Shown here in pieces: positions 50,706 to 60,040 of a stretch of 64,000 nucleotides of DNA. The translations under genes and the position numbers were made by a program. The first letter of the stretch is position 1, and each line of letters starts with the position of its first letter. Below the pieces are notes generated by a model. It did not search any database and was not told the origin of the DNA. It saw only the letters and a list, made by a program, of their open reading frames with translations. Source of the DNA: Arion vulgaris (taxonomy: Eukaryota > Mollusca > Gastropoda > Stylommatophora > Arionidae); assembly GCA_020796225.1 (NCBI GenBank), contig CM036768.1:37721789-37785788 (forward strand), given 5' to 3'.

Positions 50706-50878
50706 GCCGTATTGGTAGTAAGCTTAATCACAATCCAAGAGTACATGGTTCAAGCCCCGCGGCAGGAAGGTTGGATGCAAATGTGTTCCTTTGTAATTTG
50801 GTAACGGTAAAAATAGACCTCACCGTCAGAAAGTCATGACAAATTACTGAACGTATAAGTGGTGCCTAGAAAACCAAC
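50706..50878 (+). mobile_element. SINE with S6-type tail and a different tRNA-like head
   Basis: GCCGTATTGGTAGTAAGCTT (A-box-like) and ACATGGTTCAAGCCCCGCGG (B-box-like), then a body unlike S6, ending ACTGAACGTATAAGTGGTGC plus CTAGAAAACC, which is the S6 tail. Shows tail sharing between heads. Confidence 0.6.
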
Positions 50879-51504
50879 AAATCGTTTACTGATGTCGACG
50901 TGCTGTGAAGGGTTTGATCTCGATTTACATTTTAATGTATATATATATATATATTTATATATAATTTTCTGCGTTCTAGTTAGATTGAGATTTCGGATTC
51001 TCTAATAAAGGCAGTCGTCTGTCTCAGATTGTCAGCCACGCCATACTGTTTTTCTTGGACGCTAGTGTAAGCTGGCCACCACTTCTTCTCAGGTCTGCAT
51101 TGCGCACGAGTATGAGGACTCCCTCCATGTGGCCTTCTTCAGAGCCAACTATAAACTTATGGGCCTTCGGACACATGTAAGAATTATGGAAAATCAGACC
51201 ACAACTACACCACGTGACCTCGCATTCCAGTATTGTTGTATATAGACGAATTCATTTTAAAATCAACACAAAATGCTAAATTAAAGTTATTTTATCCAAC
51301 AAGTTAAGTTTAACAATAAGGAATATCAAAATTATGAATATTCTTCACAAATAAATAACCATAGACTCACAGAATTGAGTAAAATTGAAAAAGATCTTGC
51401 AGTGTTCTATCAAACATATATAGATTACAGCCCCCTGCTCTAATCTTTGTCAGGGATTCCCTGGTCAGTTGTCTGGCCTAGAGTTAGCTTTGCTTTCTCT
51501 GTCT
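50879..51504. other. No recognised feature; (TA)n at 50937-50960
   Basis: A GC-richer segment at 51010-51240 has no recognised domain on either strand. The rest is AT-rich. Confidence 0.45.
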
Positions 51505-51608
51505 TATATATAGCCATCGACGAAGTGAGTGAACTGCTAGAGACAGAGTGAATTTCAGATGCTCTTCAAAGAGAGCAACGTCCTATCTACGATACGGGCC
51601 TTGATGAT

Positions 51609-51615
<7 letters not shown>
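51505..51615 (+). mobile_element. LINE LC-type terminal fragment
   Basis: ATAGCCATCGACGAAGTGAG, GAGACAGAGTGAATTTCAGA, AAAGAGAGCAACGTCCTA and a GATGATGAGG end match 31740-31850. Confidence 0.75.

Positions 51616-51662
<47 letters not shown>
51614..51662 (+). repeat. (AT)n microsatellite
   Basis: About 24 uninterrupted AT units between an LC end and an LA fragment. Confidence 0.95.
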
Positions 51663-51664
<2 letters not shown>

Positions 51665-52505
51665 CAGAGCAGTTCACCTATTTGGGTAGCAATTTTGATT
51701 GCACAGGAAATGTTTAAAAGAAATTATGATACGAATTGGCAAAGCAACATCAGCTTTAAAAGTCTAAATAAAATATGGAACTGCAAGTTATATAGTATTA
51801 ACCGTTTAGCTGCTAAGGACGTATATAAACGTTTCCCCAATCACTTCTAAAGACGCATTAACACGTCAGTTATTATCTCTCCTCTTTGGGCTAAAGACGT
51901 GTTAACACGTTATACATTGCTACTGTCACTGCTATAGGCGTACATTCACGTTTGTGACCTAGAAACAAAGAATAGCTAGTTTTAGCTCAGCCTTCAGAAA
52001 GTATGTAGCAGCGAAAGGGTTAAAACTAAATTACGAATTTTCACTTCAAATGTTGTATCAATCCTAACATATGTCAGCGAGAGTTGGAAAATGAATAAAG
52101 ATATAGAAAACAAATTGAATGCATTTGAAAATAGATGTCTGCGAAAAATAATGAATATAAAATGGAACGAATTCAGGAGAAGTGATGAAATCAGAGACAT
52201 GTCTGGTCAACCACTAGTGACAACTGTTATAAGAAAGAGAAGATGGAGACATGTTGGACACACCTTGAGGAGAAATGATCAACGAATATCAAAGCAGGCA
52301 TTGAAGTGGGATGCAAAGGGTTCAAGAAAGAGAGGTCGACATAAGGAGACCCTGAAGCGAACTTTGCTGAGAGAGGCAGGAAATATCGGTCTCAGTTCCA
52401 TGGAGGAGATTGAACGAGTTGTCCAGGATAGAGCGGTGTGCAGAAATTACTTGCAGGCCCTATGTAACGTATAACGGTACGAGAGGAATTATTAATTAAT
52501 TAATA
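51663..52505 (+). mobile_element. LINE LA (RTE-like) C-terminal fragment, best copy, MITE inside
   Basis: Starts with EQFTYLGSNFDCTGN-like codons (51665-51715), is interrupted by a MITE, and continues MNKDIENKLNAFENRCLRKI, NEFRRSDEIRDMSGQPLVTT, RKRRWRHVGHTLRRNDQRIS and KGSRKRGRHKETLKRTLLRE, ending SSMEEIERVVQDRAVCRNYL-QALCNV at 52474. The tail is TATAACGGTACGAGAGGAAT then ATTAATTAAT. The domain after the polymerase is intact for 128 codons. Catalytic residues lie upstream and are absent. Confidence 0.85.
51802..52019 (+). mobile_element. piggyBac-type MITE, 218 bp, TTAA-flanked, empty site known
   Basis: CCGTTTAGCTGCTAAGGACG to GTAGCAGCGAAAGGG, with TTAA at 51798-51801 and 52020-52023. The uninterrupted LA at 23620-23640 (minus strand) reads TATAGTATTAAAACTAAATT, precisely this site without the element. 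Contains ACGTGTTAACACGT near its middle. Non-coding; needs a transposase in trans. Confidence 0.9.
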
Positions 52506-52877
52506 TACATATATATATTGATATAGTTAAATCACAACAAGGAAGAAATCAACTTATAATTATAAATGGAGACTCATTGGGACAATATAGAAGATGTCGT
52601 CAAAGAAATATATTCAAATTACTAACCAACTAAAAAATCCAACTATCTGCATTAGCATTTTAATCATTATATATGGAAATAAGTTATGTGGCTTACTATA
52701 CTGTCTTCGTTGACTATCTCTGGAACTCACACTATCCATAATCTCCTGATTTTGGTTGCAAATCACGATTCTTTGGTTTCTTATTTCGTTTCTTTTCAGC
52801 ATCAGATTGAATCATCTAACTCTAGAAACTTCTGGATCTAACCATAAATTGAATCTGTTTTTTTTCACTTGTAGATG
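52506..52877. other. No recognised feature
   Basis: AT-rich; nothing supportable. Confidence 0.4.
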
Positions 52878-53080
52878 ACCGTTGGTGGCGTCTGTGGCTT
52901 AGGGGATAGTGACTCGGTCTATTAACTCCGACGTTCTGAGTTCGAATCACGAAGCGGAGAATTTGGTTGCAAATTGTTTCGCGTGGATTTTTACAAAGGA
53001 CGATGACACCACCCATTTAGAAATCAATGGCAAACTACTGAACGTAATAATGCCTAGGAAAATCACAAACAACGTTAAAA
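52878..53080 (+). mobile_element. SINE S6, full length
   Basis: TTGGTGGCGTCTGTGGCTTA, GGGGATAGTGACTCGG, GTTCTGAGTTCGAATCACGA (B-box), GTTGCAAATTGTTTCGCGTG, GACGATGACACCACCC, tail CAATGGCAAACTACTGAACG. Same order as 48205-48378 reversed. Confidence 0.85.
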
Positions 53081-53144
53081 AGCTGGGATTGATTCGCAAA
53101 AACCTGTAAAGGGTATGCAATTAACTTTTTTTAGATGACCGTTG

Positions 53145-53292
53145 GTTGTATGTGAGTTGGGATATGGTTGTGATATGTTTGTGAATTGTGATATGGTTGT
53201 GATATGTTTGTGAGTTGGGATATGGTTGTGATATGTTTGTGAATTGTGATATGGTTGTGATATGTTTGTGAGTTGGGATATGGTTGTGAGAC
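53145..53292 (+). repeat. Short tandem repeat of (GTTGTGATATG/TTTGTGA) units
   Basis: GATATGGTTGTGATATGTTT and GTGA(G/A)TTG(G/T) alternate about five times. GATGACCGTTGG lies just before it (53133) as at 52874. Confidence 0.85.
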
Positions 53293-53319
53293 ATATATCA
53301 TAGACATAGCAGTAGAGAG

Positions 53320-53490
53320 GATCATTAATGTCTTAACAGTTCGATATTAGGGAGATATGGCTATACATCAAGGAAAATTAAATACTTCGGACATATCAAC
53401 TTTCACAGAACGGAGAGTTTTTAATGACTGCTGTCATGGGAATCAAGTTCCGGAAGGTACAAGCTACTTGATGATGATGATGAGTTGACC
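53320..53490 (+). mobile_element. LINE LC terminal fragment, with internal deletion
   Basis: CAGTTCGATATTAGGGAGAT, TTAAATACTTCGGACATATC, ATGACTGCTGTCATGGGAAT, AAGCTACTTGATGATGATG. Same subfamily as 34190-34555 but with the middle deleted. Confidence 0.65.
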
Positions 53491-53674
53491 GACCTTCAGT
53501 GCTTTCATTTTTCATTATATTTTTTTTTGTAAGTAATGTTGCTTGTTTGGTTAAGTAATAAGTAAGACTATTTAAGCCGAAGCACGTCGCTTTCAACCCA
53601 AGATCGAAGTTGATATTAGTTATATGTTAATGATGAATAAATGATAATGTCAGTGTTGTATGTAATTCGTACTA

Positions 53675-53783
53675 TAGTCTGTCCATTAATTCGTGAGCAC
53701 GTTTGAAATTGATTTTCTCGAAAACTACCTGTTGGATCTCAGTGATTTTTTTTGCAAACAGCCTTAGAATATCCATGACGCTA
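53675..53783 (+). repeat. Left terminal inverted repeat, about 109 bp
   Basis: TAGTCTGTCCATTAATTCGT to TCCATGACGCTA. Pairs with 55752-55858; the main mismatch cluster is TTTTTTGCAAAC against TTTGTGCATGC. The ACGTGCTC/GAGCACGT and TGGATCTCAGTGA blocks, identical in both, are candidate transposase-binding sites (inference). Confidence 0.9.
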
Positions 53784-54043
53784 GAGAAATATTTTTTCCA
53801 AGAAAATTTGATGTAGTTTGAAATATTTCTTCTTCAGGTTATATTAAAATCAACCTCACCGGATTGTACACAATAGTAACAGATCTACGGTACACAGACG
53901 CGTTGTTCTAAAAATACATTATGGTAACATTGAAAAATCGTGAGTAAACAACAATTTCACGAACTCCCGTGCACCTAACCCAGTCGACTTTGAACGCGGA
54001 AAGCATATGACGTTATAATTGGGATACCGTTGTATAGTTATAG

Positions 54044-55408
54044 GTGTATCTCGCTATTTGTATGAAGCTATTGTATCATATTTGTTGGTTTATCAAAACT
54101 GACATTGATATCACATTCATAATGAGTCTGAAGTGCACATTTATAACAATGCAGAAGGTTACAGTTTTACTATACCAACACTTCCGTAGGGAATCTAAGA
54201 GAGGTCATCTATATTGCGATATTCATAACCCTGAGAAACGAACGCAACTGGCGCTTGGTCTGAATAGAGAATCCTTTTCCCGATGGATTAAACAGGACAC
54301 AAAGTGCACTAATGTCAAGCAAGGAAGGAAAAGAACAATTGACGACTTTGACATAGATGTCATAAGACTGGAGCTCTTGAAAATGTTTGCGACAAATCAA
54401 CTTGTTACTCTCAGGAAACTGAAATTAAAACTGCAATCAGATTGCAGCATAGACATTTCTAAAAGTACTCTATGGAAAATTGTAAGAGCCGCCGGCTTCA
54501 CCTTCAGAAAAACTATAGGCGGCAGGAATATTATTTGTGAAAAACCACATTTAATTGCTGCGCGAAGTAAATACCTGAGGCAGATTCGTGAGCGGCGGAG
54601 GCAAGGCTATGATATTGTATATTTGGACGAATCCTGGGTCAATGCTCACCACACCAATGCTAAAGAATGGCAATCAGTAGACGGTGAACAGAAAAGAAAA
54701 ATACCAAGCAGCAAAGGCCAGCGTATTATACTAACACATGCAGGAAGCAGTGAAGAAGGTCTTGTCCATGACGCTGGACTTATTTTCCAATCAAAAAGTA
54801 CCGACGGTAGGGATTACCACACAGAAATGAATGGACATATTTTCAGGCACTGGATGGAGAAAGATCTACTTCCAATTCTAAACAGACCATCATGCTTGGT
54901 AATGGATAATGCATCCTATCACAACGCAGTATCAGCGGAAGACAAAGTACCAACTGCATCAAATACAAAAGATCAAATTAGGACTTGGCTTGCTAAGGAA
55001 AATGTCAGCTTCGATGATACATATTTGAAACCCGAGTTGTTGCACCTGGTGAGGATGACAAATAAGACAAAGGTGTTTCATATTGACAAAATCATTGCGG
55101 AATACGGCCACACGTCTTTGCGACTACCTCCATATCATGCTCACCTCAATCCGATAGAGCTTGTCTGGGCTAAAGTAAAAGGGCAAGTTGCCGAACAGAA
55201 CAGGACGTTTAAAATGTGTGATGTTGAAGTTCTGACACGTGAGTCCCTCTCAATGATAGACATGCAGTTCTGGAAGAAGTGTGTTGAACATGTGCTCCGT
55301 GAGGAAGACGAGTACTGGCACCGAGATGGATTACAATTTGTCCAGCCAGTAACCTCATGGAATCGTCAGATTCGGGATGATACAAATCATATTTTGATTA
55401 CAGACTGA
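54044..55408 (+). CDS. DDE transposase, IS630/Tc1/mariner superfamily, wide D-E spacing
   Basis: Encodes the enzyme that would cut and paste the surrounding element by binding its terminal repeats. The open frame begins at a GTG (54044); in-frame ATGs are at 54062, 54122 (428 codons to the stop) and 54149. I favour 54122 or 54149, because homology-like content starts with KVTVLLYQHFRRESKRGH. N-terminal DNA-binding part: a first helix-turn-helix (TQLALGLNRESFSRWIK), a basic GRKR hinge, and a second one (LVTLRKLKLKLQ...SKSTLWKIVRAAGF). Catalytic domain, numbered from 54044: D195 in DIVYLDESWVNAHH, D288 in CLVMDNASYHN, E372 in PPYHAHLNPIELVWAKVKG. The PYHAHLNPIE box is a family hallmark. Between D288 and E372 are 83 residues, not the usual 34-41; long-spacing groups (a DD82E type is reported, from memory) fit best. 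No stops, frameshifts or intron signals. Nuclear. Confidence 0.93.
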   Translation: MYLAICMKLLYHICWFIKTDIDITFIMSLKCTFITMQKVTVLLYQHFRRESKRGHLYCDIHNPEKRTQLALGLNRESFSRWIKQDTKCTNVKQGRKRTIDDFDIDVIRLELLKMFATNQLVTLRKLKLKLQSDCSIDISKSTLWKIVRAAGFTFRKTIGGRNIICEKPHLIAARSKYLRQIRERRRQGYDIVYLDESWVNAHHTNAKEWQSVDGEQKRKIPSSKGQRIILTHAGSSEEGLVHDAGLIFQSKSTDGRDYHTEMNGHIFRHWMEKDLLPILNRPSCLVMDNASYHNAVSAEDKVPTASNTKDQIRTWLAKENVSFDDTYLKPELLHLVRMTNKTKVFHIDKIIAEYGHTSLRLPPYHAHLNPIELVWAKVKGQVAEQNRTFKMCDVEVLTRESLSMIDMQFWKKCVEHVLREEDEYWHRDGLQFVQPVTSWNRQIRDDTNHILITD

Positions 55409-55751
55409 GAAATAGCAACGTATACATTTCCATATCCAAATGCGTCTACCATCATACAATTTGTGGTGAAGTTAAGACACCCTGGGGTCTAATGGTGACC
55501 GAAGGGAGGACTAACTGTTGCATATTGTATCCAAGTTCACGATTGCACATAAAGGGCAACACAATTAATTACTTGACCTATCAAGTTAATATGGAGATAC
55601 ACCTATGAATAGAATTGACATGGACAAATTCTAAGGATTACTGTAAAATCTAAAATTTGAGCCCCCGTATTTGCAATTGTCATAAAAGACCAAAGGAATT
55701 CGCCGATGTGCAAAATCCGTAGCATCTATGAACTACTGGTTAGCTTTATTT

Positions 55752-55858
55752 TAGCGTCATGGATATTCTAAGGCTGCATGCACAAAATCACTGAGATCCA
55801 ACAGGTAGTTTTCGAGAAAATCAATTTCAAACGTGCTCACGAATTAATGGACAGACTA
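55752..55858 (-). repeat. Right terminal inverted repeat, about 107 bp
   Basis: TAGCGTCATGGATATTCTAA to ATTAATGGACAGACTA, the reverse complement of the left repeat. A 340-bp AT-rich non-coding stretch separates it from the transposase stop. Confidence 0.9.
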
Positions 55859-55986
55859 TAACAAGTCTCGTGATGCATGTGCGAAATTCAAGTCACGTTA
55901 TCAGTTTCTTGTAATGTCAATGGTGGACAGACACATACACACCCACACACACACGTGCACACACGCATACATATATATAATATATA

Positions 55987-56152
55987 CAGTGGCGGCTCGT
56001 CATTAATGGCCAGTAGGGCCGGGCCCCACCAAAAATAAGGTGTAACGTGCATTTATTACTATATACATTAAAATATAACCTAACTGAAACCATGATTTTC
56101 CCGAAAATTTATGTCTGGCCCCACCAACAAAAATGATCATGAACCGCCACTG
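55987..56152 (+). mobile_element. hAT-type MITE, copy 3, 166 bp
   Basis: CAGTGGCGGCTCGTCATTAA to GAACCGCCACTG, with GGGCCGGGCCCCACC and TGTCTGGCCCCACCAAC inside. The flanks are AT dinucleotide runs (AATATATA/TATATATA), so the duplication is compatible but not informative. Confidence 0.85.
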
Positions 56153-56157
56153 TATAT

Positions 56158-56402
56158 ATATAGGTTAGTGATCTCACTTTTCAGGCTAGTGGTCTGGGTT
56201 CACTTCTACAATGGGCGTGGAATTGTCGACCATAACGACTTTCTGGTCGACCTAGTCTCAATTGGGTACCAGGAAAAACACTGGGAAGTAAAGGCTGCCG
56301 GCGTAATGTTACCCACGTCACCTATCGTGTGCCGACGGACAATGAAAAATACAGGGTCTAACACCGAATTACTATATACTATATACTATATGGAATCAAA
56401 AT
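56158..56402 (+). mobile_element. SINE S1, old copy
   Basis: TAGGTTAGTGATCTCACTTT, TAGTGGTCTGGGTTCACTTC, GTCGACCTAGTCTCAATTGG, ATCGTGTGCCGACGGACAAT, ending TATACTATATGGAATC. Strongly diverged compared with 45295. Confidence 0.75.
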
Positions 56403-56569
56403 GGTTTAAATAAAAACAATTTAAAATTAAACAAAATACCAATACGTTACTACTTGTAATATACATTATTTTAGTACTCTAATCTTTGTTTTTCAATTAT
56501 TTATATTTTTGAACTTTTTTTGGTTCTTTTCTTGATTTCTTGCATTATATTTCCATCTCGCTTTAAGAA

Positions 56570-56685
56570 ATGGACAGGTTACAGTCTGGCAGTGTGCAAC
56601 CCAAGGCGAAAGACAGAGGATGCTGGAGATTCCTTGCAGTCAACCTTCGATGTGTAGACGGCACCTAATGATGATGATGATATTT
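56570..56685 (+). mobile_element. LINE LD-type 3' end, degenerate
   Basis: AAGGCGAAAGACAGAGGATG, CTGGAGATTCCTTGCAGTCA, TCGATGTGTAGACGGCACCT and a (GAT)n tail resemble the end of LD at 30880-30950. Confidence 0.45.
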
Positions 56686-56756
56686 CCATCTCGCTAGCAT
56701 TGAATAATTTAAACTTTTCCTATTTTTTTCTCATTTCTTTTTCTTCATAGAAAATT

Positions 56757-56893
56757 CTCTTTGTCACATTTGATGTGTCAGTTGTCATTACTTTGTCACA
56801 TTTGATGTGTCAGTTGTCATTACTTTGTCACATTTGATGTGTCAGTTGTCATTACTTTGTCACATTTGATGTGTCAGTTGTCATTACTTTGTT
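56757..56893 (+). repeat. 32-bp tandem repeat, about 4 copies
   Basis: TTGTCACATTTGATGTGTCA then GTTGTCATTACT, from 56761, 56793, 56825 and 56857. GACACATCAAATGTGAC is a near-palindrome within each unit. Confidence 0.92.
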
Positions 56894-56934
56894 ACTTCCT
56901 CTTTCAGAAATATAATGTGTTAGTATTTCCAGTA

Positions 56935-56985
56935 AAACAATGGCAAACTACTGAACGTATAAGTATTACCTAGAAAATCTACCAC
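56935..56985 (+). mobile_element. S6-type SINE tail fragment
   Basis: AACAATGGCAAACTACTGAA, CGTATAAGTATTACCTAGAA. Tail only. Confidence 0.6.
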
Positions 56986-56989
56986 ACGT

Positions 56990-57242
56990 TTCGCCCGTGT
57001 GTTACTGGTGCTCTCAAGGGGAGCAAAGAACAATGAACATTGCGACCCACAAGGCATGTCGTAAGAGACCACTGAGGTTGGGGCCTAGGAAGCTACCTAG
57101 TAAATAAAAACCATCGAAGAAATCAGATGTGCTGGCCTACTTGAAGGTGCATAACTGGCACACCGCTCTTAGGCTTGGATCACATACAAATTATAAAAAA
57201 GTGGTTAACTTATGATCGATATGGAGCTTTCGAGGAAGAAAA
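56990..57242 (+). mobile_element. SINE S3, full length
   Basis: CGCCCGTGTGTTACTGGTGC, GCATGTCGTAAGAGACCACT, AGCTACCTAGTAAATAAAAA, TACTTGAAGGTGCATAACTG, GGAGCTTTCGAGGAAG. A short deletion removes the ACGTACAATCGC block. Confidence 0.85.
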
Positions 57243-57317
57243 AAAACGCATCGTTTACATGATGGCTATGTCATGTAACGGATATGCCACGATTCTCTTT
57301 TTCAGTATGTCCAGTAA

Positions 57318-57885
57318 AAATATGGTTAGTTTGTTCCTTTCGTGCCAAAGGCGGCACATAGGGCAGATGTTTTAGATCTCCATGTGATACGGTTCTTTGC
57401 TAGCAGTTGGAGATCTTGTATGGTCTTACATCCCAATAGTTTACTTTCTTGTTGGATGGTTCTTCGAAGAGTGGTCTTTGGTCTTCCACGTTTTTTTTTC
57501 CCAACTGGTGACCACATAAGGACTTGTCGAGTTATTTTATTTTCATCTGATCTAAGAACATGACCTAAATATTTCCACCTTCGTTTCCTTATAATATTTG
57601 ATATGGGTTGTTGGTGTGTTCTATCTCTCACTGTGTTGTTAGAAACGAAATCACTCCATTTCCTTTTAATAATTTTCGGAGACATTTAGTCTCAAAGCTG
57701 TCCAGTTTCTTATCAATTTTCTTTGTTGAATAAAACATTTGTTGTAGTAAAAATATGGCAACCTTTTATATCCTGAATTGAAGAACAATTTGATGTCGAC
57801 GCTGAAGATGCTTGTTGTTTCTCCATCCTCAAGGAAACTCAAGTTTGCATTATTTATTTCATATTTTTCTAGGGAGGTATTTCTA
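57318..57885 (-). mobile_element. LINE LE C-terminal fragment
   Basis: Minus frame 57326-57685 (119 codons plus stop) encodes SPKIIKRKWSDFVSNNTVRD, QQPISNIIRKRRWKYLGHVL, RSDENKITRQVLMWSPVGKK, KRGRPKTTLRRTIQQESKLL and ends ALCAAFGTKGTN. RRWKYLGHVLR and GRPKTTLRRT are typical of RTE-like ORF2 ends. Similarity to LE-type coding continues upstream on the minus strand to about 57885 with stops. The second copy is at 63165. No polymerase motifs. Confidence 0.8.
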
Positions 57886-58095
57886 TAAATGTTTTTTCTT
57901 TATAGTTAAAACATGAAGTACAAACTGTAAATGTAGCAGTCGTACCGTGTCAAGTAACATCCGTGCCTCTCAGTGACTTCTAAGCACGTCATGCAAATAC
58001 AAGCTTACAATAGTACACAGTTACTGTGCAAAGTTAAACAACACCGAGCTAGTGAGTAACTGAAATATTACTGAGAGATGATTGATGATGATGAT
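57886..58095. other. No recognised feature
   Basis: Short unassigned stretch ending in (GAT)n. Confidence 0.35.
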
Positions 58096-58259
58096 CAGTG
58101 GCGGCTCATCATTAAGGGCCAGTGGGGCCGGGCCCACCAAATATAATGTATAACGTGTATTTATTATTTTTTAAATTAAAATATACCTAACCTAAAATCA
58201 TGATTTTTACGAAAATATTTGTCTGGCCCCACCAACAAAAAGAGCTCGAGCCGCCACTG
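58096..58259 (+). mobile_element. hAT-type MITE, copy 4, 164 bp
   Basis: CAGTGGCGGCTCATCATTAA to GAGCCGCCACTG. ATGATGAT lies directly on both sides (58088-58095 and 58260-58267); it sits in a (GAT)n microsatellite, so the 8-bp duplication is consistent but not unique. Confidence 0.88.
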
Positions 58260-58275
58260 ATGATGATGATGATGA

Positions 58276-58697
58276 AAGGAAGATGGAGAGGAATATAAAT
58301 GCAGTACCATTTAACTATCTAATTTTCCAGTTTGCTAAGTAGACGGAAATAACAAATAAATTGACATTGAACATGCTTTAAGAACCCACAGAAAAAAAAA
58401 ACAATTCACCAAACATAGATTTGAACCATAAACTTCTATATAGCTTGCCCATTTCCTAGCCCTGCAGACGAGCATTTGTTAGAGCACAATCTGTGAGCTC
58501 AACACAAAAATAGGGTTACGGAATGTATGCCTTAAGTAATATAGGTTCGTCGTTTGATTCGAAGTTTTAGTAAATTGTTTTTTCTAGAAGCCCTTTAATG
58601 CTTGCAGAGTTCCGTGTTTATTTTTGTACTATATTTATTTGTTTCGGTGCTTTCTATGGACTTTTAAAACTATTTATGCACCTGTATTTATCTGTAT
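58276..58697. other. No recognised feature
   Basis: AT-rich; nothing supportable. A tRNA-like fragment may lie near 58430-58510 but I cannot support it. Confidence 0.4.
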
Positions 58698-60040
58698 GGT
58701 AGAACATCAGGAAAGAAGGGCAGAACATCAGGAAAGAAGGACAGAACATCAGGAAAGAAGGACAGAACATCAGGAAAGAAGGGTAGAACATCAGGAAAGA
58801 AGGACAGAACATCAGGAAAGAAGGACAGAACATCAGGAAAGAAGGACAGAACATCAGGAAAGAAGGGTAGAACATCAGGAAAGAAGGACAGAACATCAGG
58901 AAAGAAGGACAGAACATCAGGAAAGAAGGACAGAACATCAGGAAAGAAGGACAGAACATCAGGAAAGAAGGACAGAACATCAGGAAAGAAGGGTAGAACA
59001 TCAGGAAAGAAGGGTAGAACATCAGGAAAGAAGGACAGAACATAAGAAAAGAAGGACAGAACATCAGGAAAGAAGGGTAGAACATCAGGAAAGAAGGGTA
59101 GAACATCAGGAAAGAAGGGTAGAACATCAGGAAAGAAGGACAGAACATCAGGAAAGAAGGACAGAACATCAGGAAAGAAGGGTAGAACATCAGGAAAGAA
59201 GGGTAGAACATCAGGAAAGAAGGGTAGAACATAAGAAAAGAAGGACAGAACATCAGGAAAGAAGGACAGAACATCAGGAAAGAAGGACAGAACATCAGGA
59301 AAGAAGGGTAGAACATCAGGAAAGAAGGACAGAACATCAGGAAAGAAGGACAGAACATCAGGAAAGAAGGGTAGAACATCAGAAAAGAAGGACAGAACAT
59401 CAGGAAAGAAGGACAGAACATCAGGAAAGAAGGACAGAACATCAGGAAAGAAGGGTAGAACATCAGGAAAGAAGGGTAGAACATCAGGAAAGAAGGACAT
59501 AACATCAGGAAAGAAGGGTAGAACATCAGGAAAGAAGGGTAGAACATCAGGAAAGAAGGACAGAACATCAGGAAAGAAGGACAGAACATCAGGAAAGAAG
59601 GGTAGAACATCAGGAAAGAAGGGTAGAACATCAGGAAAGAAGGGTAGAACATCAGGAAAGAAGGGTAGAACATCAGGAAAGAAGGACAGAACATCAGGAA
59701 AGGACAGAACATCAGGAAAGAAGGACAGAACATTAGGAAATAAGGACAGAACATCAGGAAAGAAGGGTAGAACATCAGGAAAGAAGGACAGAACATCAGG
59801 AAAGAAGGACAGAACATCAGGAAAGAAGGACAGAACATCAGGAAAGAAGGACAGAACATCAGGAAAGAAGGACAGAACATCAGGAAAGAAGGACAGAACA
59901 TCAGGAAAGAAGGACAGAACATCAGGAAAGAAGGACAGAACATCAGGAAATAAGGACAGAACTTCAGGAAAGAAGGGTAGAACATCAGGAAAGAAGGACA
60001 GAACATCAGGAAAGAAGGACAGAACATCAGGAAATAAGGT
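58698..60040 (+). repeat. 21-bp minisatellite, about 64 copies, grown from LINE LB codons
   Basis: Unit AGAACATCAGGAAAGAAGGA plus C, alternating with ...GGGT variants (RTSGKKD or RTSGKKG in one frame). The unit matches AGAACATCGGGAAAGAAGGC of LB copies at 14460 and 19174, and LB sequence resumes directly after the array at 60041. A 21-bp period keeps all six frames largely open, which explains the long frames (EHQERRT repeats on plus, SFLMFCP and FPDVLSF on minus). None is called as a gene. Confidence 0.93.

Larger units (their letters stand above)
53675..55858 (+). mobile_element. Complete Tc1/mariner-superfamily transposon, 2184 bp
   Basis: Two terminal inverted repeats of about 108 bp enclose one intact transposase. 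Outer ends are TAGTCTGTCCATTAATTCGT and its reverse complement, with TA directly outside at 53673-53674 and 55859-55860. Because the junction reads TATA on both sides, the exact cut could be shifted by two bases (element GTCTGTCC... with a TATA flank). The repeats are nearly identical over their whole length, with differences only around 53748-53760. Intact ends, intact gene and matching termini suggest a recent arrival in the genome. Confidence 0.92.

Noticed and set aside
51010..51240. GC-richer segment as a possible exon
   Set aside because: Neither strand gives a recognisable protein or clear splice borders; left unassigned.
54044..54061. GTG start of the transposase frame
   Set aside because: GTG initiation is not expected in an animal nuclear gene; in-frame ATGs at 54062, 54122 and 54149 are available and the domain begins after them.
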